DNA of 64,000 nt from SG8-30 sp964406445 (GCA_964406445.1 CAYORU010000005.1:62001-126000), one strand, 5' to 3'. Shown: positions 42,867 through 51,624, numbered from the stretch's first letter. A program made the numbers and translations. Notes: a model not told the origin generated them from the letters alone.

Positions 42867-43946
42867 ATGAACCCCGCCCTCGAAGCTCCGTTGAGCCTGC
42901 TCGTACGTGATTACCGCAGGCTGCGCGGGGCGGGGCAGCCCCTCGTCCTCGCCACCGTCGTGGACACCGCTGGCTCGACCTACCGCAAGGCGGGCACGCG
43001 CATGCTGATCGCCGCCGACGGAGAGGTCCACGGCCTGTTGTCCGGCGGCTGCCTCGAGCACGATCTCGTCGCTTACGCGGGCGAGGTCCGCGACACGGGC
43101 ATCGCCCGGCTGGCCAGCTACGACATGCGCGGGGAGGACGACCTGCTGTTCGGGCTCGGTGCCGGCTGCGAGGGCGCGATGCGCATCCTGCTGCAGCGCG
43201 TCGGGCCCGAGGAGCACTGGCAGCCGCTCGAGGCGCTCGCCGCGGCGCGCGACTCGCGACGCCGCGACGCGCTTGCGACCGTGATTGTCGCCGGGCCGGG
43301 CGCGCCGCCCGCGGGCGCGTGCTTCTGGAACGGCGGCGCGACGGCGCCCGGCGAGCCGGCCGCGCTCGCCGCGGCACGCGCCGAGGCGTTGCGCTCGGCG
43401 GCGTCGCGGACCATCGCCCTCGCCGCGCCGCGGCTGGAAGCGCTGGTCGCGCCGGTGCTGCCGGCGCCGGCACTGCTGTTGCTCGGCGCCGGCCCCGATG
43501 CGCGCCCGCTCGCCCGGCTCGCACTCGGCGTAGGACTCGAGGTGACCGTTGCAGACCATCGTCCCGCCTACGCGGACCCGGGACACTTTCCCGGCTGCGC
43601 GGTGGTCTGCCGCGACGCCGACGAGATCGCTGCCGCGGTCGACCTCGCCTCCTTCGATGCCGCTGTGGTGATGAGCCATCACCTGCCGTCCGACGCGAAC
43701 TACCTGCGCGCCCTCTCCGCCCGCGGCCCCCGCTACGTCGGCCTTCTCGGGCCGGCGCATCGCCGCCAGCGGCTGCTCGCGGAGCTCGGCGCCAGCGCCG
43801 CGGGGCTCGACGGCCGCCTGCGCGGGCCGGTCGGCCTCGACATCGGCGCGAGGACGCCCGAGGCCATCGCCCTCGCCATCGTCGGCGAGGTCCACGCGGT
43901 GCTCTCCGGCCGCCACGGCGCCCATTTCAGCGGACCGGAGCCATGA
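42867..43946 (+). CDS. XdhC/CoxI-family molybdenum-hydroxylase maturation protein
   Basis: A 359-residue protein of the XdhC/CoxI family. Both typical parts are visible: the N-terminal VVDTAGSTYRKAGTRMLI and LSGGCLEHDLV, and the C-terminal Rossmann domain LLLLGAGPDARPLARLA with GARTPEAIALAIVGEV. These proteins insert or sulfurate the molybdenum cofactor in xanthine-dehydrogenase-type enzymes. No molybdo-enzyme is in the window. It ends in an ATGA overlap with the GNAT gene. Confidence 0.88.
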   Translation: MNPALEAPLSLLVRDYRRLRGAGQPLVLATVVDTAGSTYRKAGTRMLIAADGEVHGLLSGGCLEHDLVAYAGEVRDTGIARLASYDMRGEDDLLFGLGAGCEGAMRILLQRVGPEEHWQPLEALAAARDSRRRDALATVIVAGPGAPPAGACFWNGGATAPGEPAALAAARAEALRSAASRTIALAAPRLEALVAPVLPAPALLLLGAGPDARPLARLALGVGLEVTVADHRPAYADPGHFPGCAVVCRDADEIAAAVDLASFDAAVVMSHHLPSDANYLRALSARGPRYVGLLGPAHRRQRLLAELGASAAGLDGRLRGPVGLDIGARTPEAIALAIVGEVHAVLSGRHGAHFSGPEP

Positions 43947-44515
43947 CCGTCCGCCGCGCCCGCACCGTCCACCGTCGCCTCGACGACGGCCTCCCGCTGC
44001 GGGTCCGGCCGCTCAGGGCCGCCGACCTCGCCCAGGCGGAACAGTTCTTCGAGGGCATGTCGGAGCAGTCGCGCTACATGCGATTCATGGCGCCCATGCC
44101 AAGGCTGACCGACTCGGCGCTGAAGCTGGTGGAGGAGACGCTGCAGGAAGAGCGCTCCCTGACGCTGGTGGCGACCGCCGAAGTGGAAGGCGAGGAGCGG
44201 ATCATCGGCGGCGTGCGTATCGTGCCGACCGATCGCGTGGACACCTGCGAGTTCTCGGCCGTCGTGCTGGACCGCTGGCAGGGCCGCGGACTCGGCACGC
44301 TGCTGCTGCACGAGGTGGAGAGGCACGCGAAGCGCCTCGGCTACCGGGAACTCGAGGGAATCATCCTCGCGGACAACTCGCGGATGCTCGCGGCCGCGCG
44401 CCACAACCGATACCGCCTGGCCCCGCACCCCCTCGACGCGACCATCGTCGTCGCGCAGCGGAACCTGTCCTCGCCGCCGCTGCGGCGGCGCCGCTCGCGG
44501 CCGGCGCCGCGCTGA
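43943..44515 (+). CDS. GNAT acetyltransferase, XdhC-linked
   Basis: A 190-residue GNAT protein with LPLRVRPLRAADLAQAEQFF, SEQSRYMRFM and the acetyl-CoA loop VLDRWQGRGLGTLLL. It resembles the acetyltransferase part of protein acetyltransferase Pat-like enzymes (Pfam GNAT). The basic tail is unusually Arg-rich. Coupled to the XdhC gene by ATGA; substrate unknown. Confidence 0.82.
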   Translation: MTVRRARTVHRRLDDGLPLRVRPLRAADLAQAEQFFEGMSEQSRYMRFMAPMPRLTDSALKLVEETLQEERSLTLVATAEVEGEERIIGGVRIVPTDRVDTCEFSAVVLDRWQGRGLGTLLLHEVERHAKRLGYRELEGIILADNSRMLAAARHNRYRLAPHPLDATIVVAQRNLSSPPLRRRRSRPAPR

Positions 44516-44516
44516 C

Positions 44517-44545
44517 CTGACGGCGCAAAACCGCTCGCTTATACT
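44517..44545 (+). promoter_or_regulatory. Sigma70-type promoter of the MATE gene
   Basis: CTGACG (44517-44522), 17 bp, TATACT (44540-44545); four and five of six consensus bases. It sits in the 57-bp gap, giving a short leader before the ATG at 44573. Confidence 0.5.
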
Positions 44546-44572
44546 TCCGCGCCCCGCAGCCGAGGCCCCGGC

Positions 44573-46006
44573 ATGGACGCGCGTCGACCGGCCACCACTC
44601 CCGAGCCCCGGTGGCTTCCCGCGATGCGCATCGACGCCGCGGGGCGCCGCCGCGTGGACGTGCGCGCGGTCGTCGCGCTCGCGCTCCCGCTCGTGCTCAA
44701 CAGCACCATCCAGGCGGTCCTGAGCCTCACCGATACCTGGTTCATCGGCCGCCTGTCGGTGGACGCGACCGCGGCGCTGGGCGCCGTGTACTGGTTCGTG
44801 ATCCTGGCGCTGCTCCTTTTCGGCGGCGCGACCATGGCGGTGCAGACCCTGGTCGCCCAGGCCTACGGCGGCCGGCGCTACAGGCGCGCCAGCCGGGCCC
44901 TCTGGACCGGCCTGTGGGCCTCGCTCGCCACCGCGCCGCTGTTCGTTGCGACCGTCGCGCTGGGGCCGCCGCTCATCGGCGTCTTCGGCCTGGACCCTGT
45001 CATCAGCGGCCTGGCCGTGGACTACTGGCAGCCGCGGCTCGCGGGCGGCCCGTTCGCGGCGGCGCTGTGGGCGCTGTCGGCCTACTTCAACGGCATCGGC
45101 CGCACGCGGCTGCCGCTGCTGGTGACCTCCGTGGTGGCCTTGTCCAACGTCGCTCTGAACCAGTGGCTCATCTTCGGGCTCGGCCTCGGCGTCGCCGGCG
45201 CCGCCTGGGCCACGACGCTCGCGCAGGCGCTCGGTGTCGGCCTCGCGCTGGTGCTGATGCTGCGGCTCGAGCCCGGCCGATACCGCCCGGCAGCGACGTG
45301 GCGACCGAGCCCGCGCGCGGTGTGGAGCCAGCTCCGGCTCGGCCTGCCGATGGCCGCCACCGCGAGCGCCGACCTGTTCGCCTCGGCGATGTTCCAGGTC
45401 ATGCAGGTGCGGATAGGCGCGGTGGACGGGGCTGCGACGATGATCGTGATGATGTTCACGTCGCTCGCCTACATGCCGGGCATCGGCGTCGCGCTCGCCG
45501 GCACGACGCTCGTCGGGCAGGCGATCGGCGCGGGCGACCGCGAGTGGGCGGCCGTGCTCGGCGGCCGGATCATCCGCGTCGTCTCGCTCGGCATGGGAGG
45601 CCTCGGCGTCCTGGTCGCGCTCGGCGGGTCTCTGCTCGTGCCGCTGTTCGTCAACGCCGACGACGCCAATGCGGCTGCGACCACCGCGCTCGCGCTCAAG
45701 CTGCTGTGGATCGCCGCCGTCTACCAGTTCTTCGACGGACTCAACTTCGCCTCGAGCTTCTGCCTGCGCGGCGCGGGCGACGTGCGGGTGCCGGCGCTGC
45801 TCGTCATGGGCCTCGGCTTCGGCCTGTTCATCCCGCTGTCCTATCTGCTGAGCTTCGCGCCGGGCCAGGGCTGGTTCGGCGGCCCGGGCGCCGGGCTCGG
45901 CGCGGTCGGAGGCTGGACCGCGCTGCTCGTCTACTGCATCTTCATCGGCACGGCGCTCGCGCTGCGCTGGCGGCAGGGCCGCTGGCGGAACATCCGCCTG
46001 CGCTGA
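44573..46006 (+). CDS. MATE-family multidrug/organic-cation exporter
   Basis: A 477-residue transporter with twelve predicted helices in two MATE repeats (each about 220 residues), typical length for DinF/NorM-type exporters. The region LSLTDTWFIGRLSVDATAALG is the characteristic first loop, and GIGVALAGTTLVGQAIGAGD the second. It exports drugs or metabolites with Na+ or H+. Start at the ATG after a candidate sigma70 promoter. It converges with the SUMF1 gene 12 bp away. Confidence 0.92.
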   Translation: MDARRPATTPEPRWLPAMRIDAAGRRRVDVRAVVALALPLVLNSTIQAVLSLTDTWFIGRLSVDATAALGAVYWFVILALLLFGGATMAVQTLVAQAYGGRRYRRASRALWTGLWASLATAPLFVATVALGPPLIGVFGLDPVISGLAVDYWQPRLAGGPFAAALWALSAYFNGIGRTRLPLLVTSVVALSNVALNQWLIFGLGLGVAGAAWATTLAQALGVGLALVLMLRLEPGRYRPAATWRPSPRAVWSQLRLGLPMAATASADLFASAMFQVMQVRIGAVDGAATMIVMMFTSLAYMPGIGVALAGTTLVGQAIGAGDREWAAVLGGRIIRVVSLGMGGLGVLVALGGSLLVPLFVNADDANAAATTALALKLLWIAAVYQFFDGLNFASSFCLRGAGDVRVPALLVMGLGFGLFIPLSYLLSFAPGQGWFGGPGAGLGAVGGWTALLVYCIFIGTALALRWRQGRWRNIRLR

Positions 46007-46018
46007 CGCGGCGCCGCG

Positions 46019-46951
46019 TCAGTCGTAGTCGCGGGCGACCCGGAAACCGAGGTCGCTCTGCCGGTGGCCGGCGGACTCGGCCCCGCGCGCCGCGGCGCGC
46101 GCCTCGCGCGGCCGGGACGCCCATGAGCCTCCACGCACGACGCGCAACTCGCAGCCGCCCTGCCAGCGCCAGGCGCGGCCGTCGGCCGGCCGCCCCTCGT
46201 AGCTCGCCGTGTAGCAGTCGGCCAGCCACTCGCGAACGTTGCCGATCGCGTCATGGACGCCGAAGGCGCTCGGCCGGAACCGGCCGGCGGGCGCCACGGT
46301 CGGGTAGCCGTCGGAGCAGCTCGCGTGCGGATACGGGAATCGGTGCGCTTCCACCGCAGAGGCGTCGTAGACATTGGCGTAATCGCAGGAGAGCGACACG
46401 AGGGCATCCTCGCTAGAGTCGTCGGCGCCCCAGAATCGCGCAAACGACGTGCCGCCGCGCGCGACGTATTCCCACTCGGTCTCGCTCGGCAGCCGGTAGC
46501 CGCGGCCGCTCTTCTCCGCCAGCCACTGCGCGTAGGCGCGCGCGTCCTCCCAGTTGACGCAGACCACCGGATCGCCGTCGGCGGGTGGCTGCGCGAAGCC
46601 GGGGTCGCTCCAGCTGCGCTCGCGATCCAGCACCCACTGGCCGCCGAGCCACACGAGGCAGCCCGCCGGCGGGCTGTAGCCGCTCGCCTCGACGAAGCGC
46701 CGGAACTCGCCGACGGTGATCTCGCGGGCGCTGACGTAGAAGGGCCGGCCGAGGGTCACCGCGAGCGGCCGCGACTCGCCCGTCGCAGGATCGACCTCGC
46801 GAGCGTCGGGTAGCGTGCCGAGCGTGAAGGTGCCGGGCGGCACGAGCGCGAGTGCCGGGCACTCCGGGCAGTCAGCCGGCGCGGCCGGCGTCTGCGCGAA
46901 GCCCGGCCCGGCGGCCAGGATCAACAGGGCGGCGACGACGCGGGAGTTCAC
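46019..46951 (-). CDS. Secreted SUMF1 (formylglycine-enzyme-like) protein, second of pair
   Basis: A 310-residue protein with a signal peptide (cleavage near GFAQ) and a SUMF1/FGE-sulfatase domain: LALVPPGTFTLGT, YVSAREITVGEFRRFVEASG, RLPSETEWEYVARGG and GNVREWLADCYTASYEG. The position that carries the active-site cysteines in real formylglycine enzymes reads RGGSWASRPREARAAAR, with no Cys, so no formylglycine activity is expected. Several other cysteines could form disulfides. The GTG start at 46951 overlaps the upstream paralog (GTGA). Close paralog of the next gene, about 40 percent alike by eye. Confidence 0.85.
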   Translation of the reverse strand: MNSRVVAALLILAAGPGFAQTPAAPADCPECPALALVPPGTFTLGTLPDAREVDPATGESRPLAVTLGRPFYVSAREITVGEFRRFVEASGYSPPAGCLVWLGGQWVLDRERSWSDPGFAQPPADGDPVVCVNWEDARAYAQWLAEKSGRGYRLPSETEWEYVARGGTSFARFWGADDSSEDALVSLSCDYANVYDASAVEAHRFPYPHASCSDGYPTVAPAGRFRPSAFGVHDAIGNVREWLADCYTASYEGRPADGRAWRWQGGCELRVVRGGSWASRPREARAAARGAESAGHRQSDLGFRVARDYD

Positions 46952-47898
46952 TGTTGCGCCCTCCGCTCGTCGAGGTCCATCGCCACCCGAAAGCCCACGC
47001 TGTCCGCCCGCAGGGCCGCATCCGCGCCGACCCTCGCCGCACTGCGCGCCTCGTCCGGCGGCGACACCCAGCTGCCGCCGCGCAGGACGCGACGCTGGCA
47101 GCCGCCGAGCCAGGTCCAGGCCCGCGCGTCGCGCGGCCGGCCGACGTAGCTCGCCGTGTAGCAGTCCTCGATCCATTCGGCGACGTTGCCGATCATGTCC
47201 TCGAGCCCGAAGCCGTTGGCCGCGAACTCGCCGACCGGCGCGACTCCCGGGTAGCCGTCGGCGCAACCGGCGTTGGCCCGGCCGAGCCGGAAGGCCGCAG
47301 CCCCGCTGCGGTCGTAGACGTTGGCGTGGATGCAGGCCTCCTCGGGCCCATCGCCCCAGGGACGCAACGACGTCGAGCCCGCACGGGCGGCGTACTCCCA
47401 CTCCGCCTCGGACGGCAGCCGGTAGCGCTTGCCCGTCTCGCGCGCGAGCCAGGCCGCGTAGGCCGTCGCATCGGCGTGCGACACGCAGTTGACCGGGTGT
47501 TCCGGCTGAGGCCCGGCCGGAACGCCGGGATCGAGCCAGGTGCGCCGCGGGTCGTCGCCGAACCGCGCCAGCGCCGGATTCCAGGTCTGGCAGCCCGGCC
47601 GTCCCTCGTAGCCGCTCGACGCGACGAAGCGCTCGTACTGCGCGCGCGTGACCTCGTGCCGGCCGAGGGCGAATGCCCGCGGGACCCGCAACAGGACGGC
47701 CTGCGCCTCGGCCCGGTCGCCGCCCGCAGGCACGTCGGCCGGCGGCGTGCCGAGAATGAAGGCGCCGGCTGGCACCACGACCATCTCCGGGCAGCGATCA
47801 CAGTCGCGGAATGACTGCGGCGCACGCGACTCCTGCGCCGAGGCCACGGCGGCGAAGCACAGGAGGGCGATGGCTGCTGCAGGCTGGAGGGAAGGCAA
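46948..47898 (-). CDS. Secreted SUMF1 (formylglycine-enzyme-like) protein, first of pair
   Basis: A 316-residue paralog of the following gene: MVVVPAGAFILGT, ALGRHEVTRAQYERFVASSGY, RLPSEAEWEYAARAG, GNVAEWIEDCYTASYVG and VLRGGSWVSPPDEARSAAR, again lacking the catalytic cysteines. The best start is the TTG at 47898 (ribosome site AAAGGA, then MPSLQPAAAIALLCFAAVASAQ signal peptide). Longer starts would lie inside the heptamer repeats and were rejected. Function unknown; possibly a binding or structural SUMF1 domain as in PvdO-like proteins. Confidence 0.8.
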   Translation of the reverse strand: MPSLQPAAAIALLCFAAVASAQESRAPQSFRDCDRCPEMVVVPAGAFILGTPPADVPAGGDRAEAQAVLLRVPRAFALGRHEVTRAQYERFVASSGYEGRPGCQTWNPALARFGDDPRRTWLDPGVPAGPQPEHPVNCVSHADATAYAAWLARETGKRYRLPSEAEWEYAARAGSTSLRPWGDGPEEACIHANVYDRSGAAAFRLGRANAGCADGYPGVAPVGEFAANGFGLEDMIGNVAEWIEDCYTASYVGRPRDARAWTWLGGCQRRVLRGGSWVSPPDEARSAARVGADAALRADSVGFRVAMDLDERRAQQ

Positions 47899-47923
47899 GT
47901 CAGATCCTTTGAGTTGTTGAGGG

Positions 47924-48045
47924 GGTGACCGGTGACCAGTGACCGGTGACCAGTGACCAGCCGGATCCGCTGGCTCAGGCTGAGCCTGGTTTGGCCGGTC
48001 ACCGATCACCGATCACCGGTCACTGGTCACCAATCACCCATCACG
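47924..48045. repeat. Inverted cluster of 7-bp GGTGACC-type repeats
   Basis: Left arm 47924-47958: five contiguous heptamers (GGTGACC, GGTGACC, AGTGACC, GGTGACC, AGTGACC). Right arm 47997-48045: seven heptamers in opposite sense (GGTCACC, GATCACC twice, GGTCACT, GGTCACC, AATCACC, CATCACG). The apex holds GGCTCA/TGAGCC (47972-47986). The two arms could pair over about 35 bp. It lies between htrA and the SUMF1 pair; it fills the intergenic region. Confidence 0.8.
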
Positions 48046-48082
48046 TCGCGCCAGTTTTCCCTGCCGACGACGCGCGGTCAAC

Positions 48083-49543
48083 TCACCCCAAGCGCACGGG
48101 AATGTAGATCTGCGCATCGCCGCGCTGGATGAGGATCGCGACGGTCGAGCCGCCCTTTTCCACGGCCTCGCGCAGCGCACGCACCGTATCGACGGGACGG
48201 CCATTCACCGCGAGGATGATGTCGCCCGGCTCGACGCCGGCGAGCGCGGCGGGACCGTCCGCCTCCTCCACGACCAGCGCGCCATCGCTGCCCGATTCAG
48301 CGCGCTCGGCCGGCGACAGCGGGCGCACCGCGAGGCCGAGACGCCCGCCCGGCGCCTCGCCGCCGTCCCGGCGCGCCGCGACCCGCTGCTGCTCGAGCTC
48401 GCCGACCGCCACGTCGAATGCGCGCGACTTGCCGTCGCGCCAGACCTCGAGCTTGACCTTGCCGCCCGGCTTCACGCGCGCGACCAGCGGCGGCAGGGCG
48501 CCGGAGTGATCGACGCCGTCGCCGTCCACACCGAGAATGACGTCGCCGGGCTTCAGACCGGCCTTGTCGGCCGGACTGCCGCGCTCGACGGAGCTCACCA
48601 GCGCGCCGCGCGGGCGATCGAGCCCGAAGGAGTCCGCCAGCGCCTGGTTCACGTCCTGGATGGTCACGCCGATCCGGCCGCGCTGAACGCGTCCGAACTC
48701 GACCAGCTGCGATCGAACCTCCTCGGCGACGTCGATCGGGATGGCGAAGGACACGCCCTGGTAGCCGCCGGTGCGGCTGTAGATCTGCGAGTTGATGCCC
48801 ACGACCTCGCCGCGCAGGTTGAAGAGCGGCCCGCCCGAGTTGCCGGGGTTCACCGCGACGTCGGTCTGGATGAAGGGCGTGTAGGCGTCGCCCGGCAGCG
48901 AGCGCGACTTCGCGCTGACGATGCCGGCGGTCACCGAGTTCTCGAACCCGAAGGGCGAGCCGATCGCGACGACCCACTCGCCGACCTTGAGGTCCTCGGG
49001 GCTGCCGAGCCGTACGGTCGGCAGGCCCTCCGCGTCGATCTTGAGCACCGCCACGTCGGTCCGGTCGTCGACGCCGACCACCTTCGCCGAATACTCGCGC
49101 CGGTCCGTCATGCGGACCGAGACCTCGGAAGCGCCATCCACGACGTGCGCGTTGGTGAGCACGTAGCCGTCCGCGCTCACGATGAATCCCGAGCCTTCGC
49201 CGCGCGCGGGCGGCAGCGGCCCGCGGGGCATGTCTCCGAAGCCGAAGCGGCGGAAGAACTCGTGCAGCGGGTCGCCTGGCGAGAGGCCCGGCATGTCGTC
49301 GCGCGCCGCGATGCGCCGCACCGTCGTGATGTTGACCACCGCCCGCCCGTAAGCGTCCACCAGCCCGCTGAAGTCCGGCAGCGCCGCCGCGCTCACGGCC
49401 ACCGGCGGTGGCGGCGCGGCCGGCTGCTGCGCGGCGGGCGTGGCGGTCTTCCCGGTCGCCGGCGTCTCGCCGCCGCAGGCGGCGAGCGCGAGGCCGCATG
49501 CCGCCGCGAGCGCCGGAAAGGTCGATGCGGGAAAGCGATTCAT
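48083..49543 (-). CDS. HtrA/DegQ (MucD-like) serine protease, predicted lipoprotein
   Basis: A 486-residue periplasmic protease. Catalytic triad H133 (TNAHVVDG), D163 (DRTDVAVLKI) and S236 (NPGNSGGPLFN); two PDZ domains follow (about 285-375 and 395-480). The N-terminus has a lipobox LAAC at C23, followed by an Ala/Pro-rich linker (ATPAAQQPAAPPPPVAV), so it is probably membrane-anchored, which differs from soluble DegP/DegQ. It degrades or refolds misfolded envelope proteins. Start at ATG 49543; divergent from dacB with 118 bp between. Confidence 0.93.
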   Translation of the reverse strand: MNRFPASTFPALAAACGLALAACGGETPATGKTATPAAQQPAAPPPPVAVSAAALPDFSGLVDAYGRAVVNITTVRRIAARDDMPGLSPGDPLHEFFRRFGFGDMPRGPLPPARGEGSGFIVSADGYVLTNAHVVDGASEVSVRMTDRREYSAKVVGVDDRTDVAVLKIDAEGLPTVRLGSPEDLKVGEWVVAIGSPFGFENSVTAGIVSAKSRSLPGDAYTPFIQTDVAVNPGNSGGPLFNLRGEVVGINSQIYSRTGGYQGVSFAIPIDVAEEVRSQLVEFGRVQRGRIGVTIQDVNQALADSFGLDRPRGALVSSVERGSPADKAGLKPGDVILGVDGDGVDHSGALPPLVARVKPGGKVKLEVWRDGKSRAFDVAVGELEQQRVAARRDGGEAPGGRLGLAVRPLSPAERAESGSDGALVVEEADGPAALAGVEPGDIILAVNGRPVDTVRALREAVEKGGSTVAILIQRGDAQIYIPVRLG

Positions 49544-49624
49544 GCCTGTGTCCTCGAAAGCAGCCAGCGGACGGTTCGCACGCTATGACCCCGGATTGCG
49601 CCGCGAGTTGCAGCCGGCCCGGGC

Positions 49625-49653
49625 ATGACCCGGCGAACCGTTGCCGATATAGT
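49625..49653 (+). promoter_or_regulatory. Candidate promoter of dacB (possible leaderless transcript)
   Basis: ATGACC (49625-49630), 17 bp, TATAGT (49648-49653); four and five of six consensus bases. It ends 8 bp before the ATG at 49662, so the transcript would start near 49660 with almost no leader, and no ribosome site is visible. Confidence 0.4.
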
Positions 49654-49661
49654 CGCACGGC

Positions 49662-51089
49662 ATGTCGCGTCGCGCCGTATCGGGCTCCCTCGCCCTCCTC
49701 ACCCTGCTCGCACCCCTGACGCTGGCGTCCGCGCCCGACGCCGGCGACGGCTCGAGGGCCGTGCTGCGCCAGCAGCTCGTTCCGGACGATGCGCTGACCG
49801 TGGTCGTGCGCGACGCCACGACCGGCGAGAGCCTCGTCGAGATGAATCCGGGGGTCGCGCGCAATCCGGCCTCCGTGATGAAGCTGCTGCCGACCTACGC
49901 CGCGCTCGACATCCTCGGCCCGGCCTACACCTGGAAGACGCGCGCGTTCGCGGACGGGCCGGTCGTGGGTGGCGTGCTCAAGGGCAACCTGTACCTGAAG
50001 GGCGGCGGCGATCCGCTGCTCACGGTCGAACGCTGGTGGCGCTTCGTCACCGACCTGCGCCAGTCTGGACTTCGGTCGATCGAAGGCGACATCGTCGTGG
50101 ACGACGGCCATTTCGCGCCGAACGCCGAGCGTGCCGGGGACTTCGACGGCAAGCCGTGGCGCACCTACAACGTGTTGCCGCACGCCCTGCTGGTCAACCT
50201 GCAGTCGGTCGAGTTCACGGTCCGCCCCGATGACGCCGGCCGCTTCATCGACGTCGCGGTGAGCCCGTTCCCGGTAGGCCTCGAGGTCGAGAACCGCGTG
50301 AGCGCGACGAACGCGCGTTGCGCCGGACGCAACCGCCGGCTGCTGCTGTCCACCCCGCCCGGCGAGCCGGACAAGGTGATCGTGGGCGGGACGATCTCGC
50401 GCAGCTGTCCGCCGCAGACCGAGCGGCGGGTCGTGATGACGCCGGCCGGCTTCGCCTACGGGACGTTCCGCCGGCTGTGGGAGGACCAGGGCGGCAGCAT
50501 CGGCGGCGGCCTGCGGCGCGGGCCGACGCCGCCGGCAGCGCGGCAGCTGCTCGAGCAGGAGTCCCTGACCCTCGGCGAGATCGTGCGAGTGACCAACAAG
50601 TACTCGAGCAACGTCATGGCGCGCACGCTTCTGCTGACGCTGGCGGCCGAGAGGAAGCGGGTGCCGGCCACGGTCGCGGACGGCGAGGCGGCCATCCATG
50701 AGTGGCTCGCGGCGCGCGGCCTCGCCCTGCCCGAGCTGGTCATCGCCAACGGTTCAGGGCTCGCGCGCGAGGCGCGGGCCTCCGGGGACGGCCTTGCCCG
50801 GCTGCTGCGGGACGCCTGGCGCAGCCGCTACGCGCCGGAGTTCCTCGCGAGCATGCCGCTCGGCGGCCTCGACGGCACGCTGCGCAGGCGCTTCGCCCAT
50901 CTCGACGACGGCGGCAGGATCCGAATGAAGACCGGCACCCTGAACGGCGTCAGCACCCTCGCAGGCTACGTGACCGCGCGATCGGGAAAGACCTACGTGG
51001 TCGTGATTATGGTAAATCACGCCGGCGCGCAGAACGGCGCGGGAGAGTCGATCCAGCAGGCGGTGGTGGACTGGGTGCTGGACGAGTGA
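49662..51089 (+). CDS. dacB: D-alanyl-D-alanine carboxypeptidase/endopeptidase (PBP4/DacB type)
   Basis: A 475-residue S13-family penicillin-binding protein acting on peptidoglycan in the periplasm. Signal peptide (cleavage near ASA), S71VMK74 catalytic motif, SSN motif in the KYSSNVMAR segment and the KTG motif in MKTGTLNGVSTLAGYV. The large insertion between the SxxK and SxN motifs fits DacB (PBP4). No ribosome binding site is seen before the ATG at 49662; a candidate promoter lies just upstream. The gene is alone between divergent htrA and convergent SRPBCC genes. Confidence 0.92.
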   Translation: MSRRAVSGSLALLTLLAPLTLASAPDAGDGSRAVLRQQLVPDDALTVVVRDATTGESLVEMNPGVARNPASVMKLLPTYAALDILGPAYTWKTRAFADGPVVGGVLKGNLYLKGGGDPLLTVERWWRFVTDLRQSGLRSIEGDIVVDDGHFAPNAERAGDFDGKPWRTYNVLPHALLVNLQSVEFTVRPDDAGRFIDVAVSPFPVGLEVENRVSATNARCAGRNRRLLLSTPPGEPDKVIVGGTISRSCPPQTERRVVMTPAGFAYGTFRRLWEDQGGSIGGGLRRGPTPPAARQLLEQESLTLGEIVRVTNKYSSNVMARTLLLTLAAERKRVPATVADGEAAIHEWLAARGLALPELVIANGSGLAREARASGDGLARLLRDAWRSRYAPEFLASMPLGGLDGTLRRRFAHLDDGGRIRMKTGTLNGVSTLAGYVTARSGKTYVVVIMVNHAGAQNGAGESIQQAVVDWVLDE

Positions 51090-51156
51090 GGCGCGGCGCC
51101 GGAGCGCGGCACGGCCGAACCGCGGCCGGCGGCCGCGACGGCCTGCGGCGGACCGC

Positions 51157-51624
51157 TCAGCGCCCGCCGCGTGCGTAGCGGGCAAAGAGCTCGCCGAACA
51201 CGAGTCCCCACCCGGGCAGGTACTGGGCCCGAAGGATCGACGCGATCTCGCCTAGGGCCTCCCAGTGGCCGTGAACCAGCGTCGCGCGGCAGCCGCCCGG
51301 CACCGCCTCGAAGGTCACCGCCACCTGCTGGGCCGATTCCGCCTCCCGGCCGGGATGCCAGCTGAAGTAGATGGCCTCGCCGGCCTCCACCCGCTCGACC
51401 CGCCCCCAGAGGTGCTCGCTGCCGTCCGGAGCGACTTCGTAGAGGCGCCCGCCCGCGCGGCCCTCCAGCACGCAGCGCGTGCCCGCGGATCGCGACAGCG
51501 AATGACTCTCGCCGGGCCACCAGTCACCGAAGCCAAGCACGAAACGCCGCCAGGCCTCGTCGGGCGCAACGTCCAGGTCGATGGAGAGCCGGATCGGCGA
51601 AACGTCCCCGTCGCGCTTGCTCAA
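51157..51624 (-). CDS. SRPBCC (AHSA1-like) domain protein
   Basis: A 155-residue START-like fold protein of the AHSA1/activator-of-Hsp90 C-terminal group: IRLSIDLDVAPDEAWRRFV, WWPGESHSLS, GGRLYEVAPDGSEHLWGRV, FSWHPGREAE and TLVHGHWEALG. Such proteins bind hydrophobic ligands; function is not established. Convergent with dacB. It is separated from the downstream kinase by a short divergent gap. Confidence 0.85.
   Translation of the reverse strand: MSKRDGDVSPIRLSIDLDVAPDEAWRRFVLGFGDWWPGESHSLSRSAGTRCVLEGRAGGRLYEVAPDGSEHLWGRVERVEAGEAIYFSWHPGREAESAQQVAVTFEAVPGGCRATLVHGHWEALGEIASILRAQYLPGWGLVFGELFARYARGGR

Noticed and set aside
46948..48009. SUMF1 start inside the heptamer repeats (48009)
   Set aside because: The added residues are encoded by repeats and would spoil the signal peptide; the TTG at 47898 is preferred.
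47924..48045. CRISPR array
   Set aside because: Repeats are 7 bp, contiguous and without spacers, and there are no cas genes.
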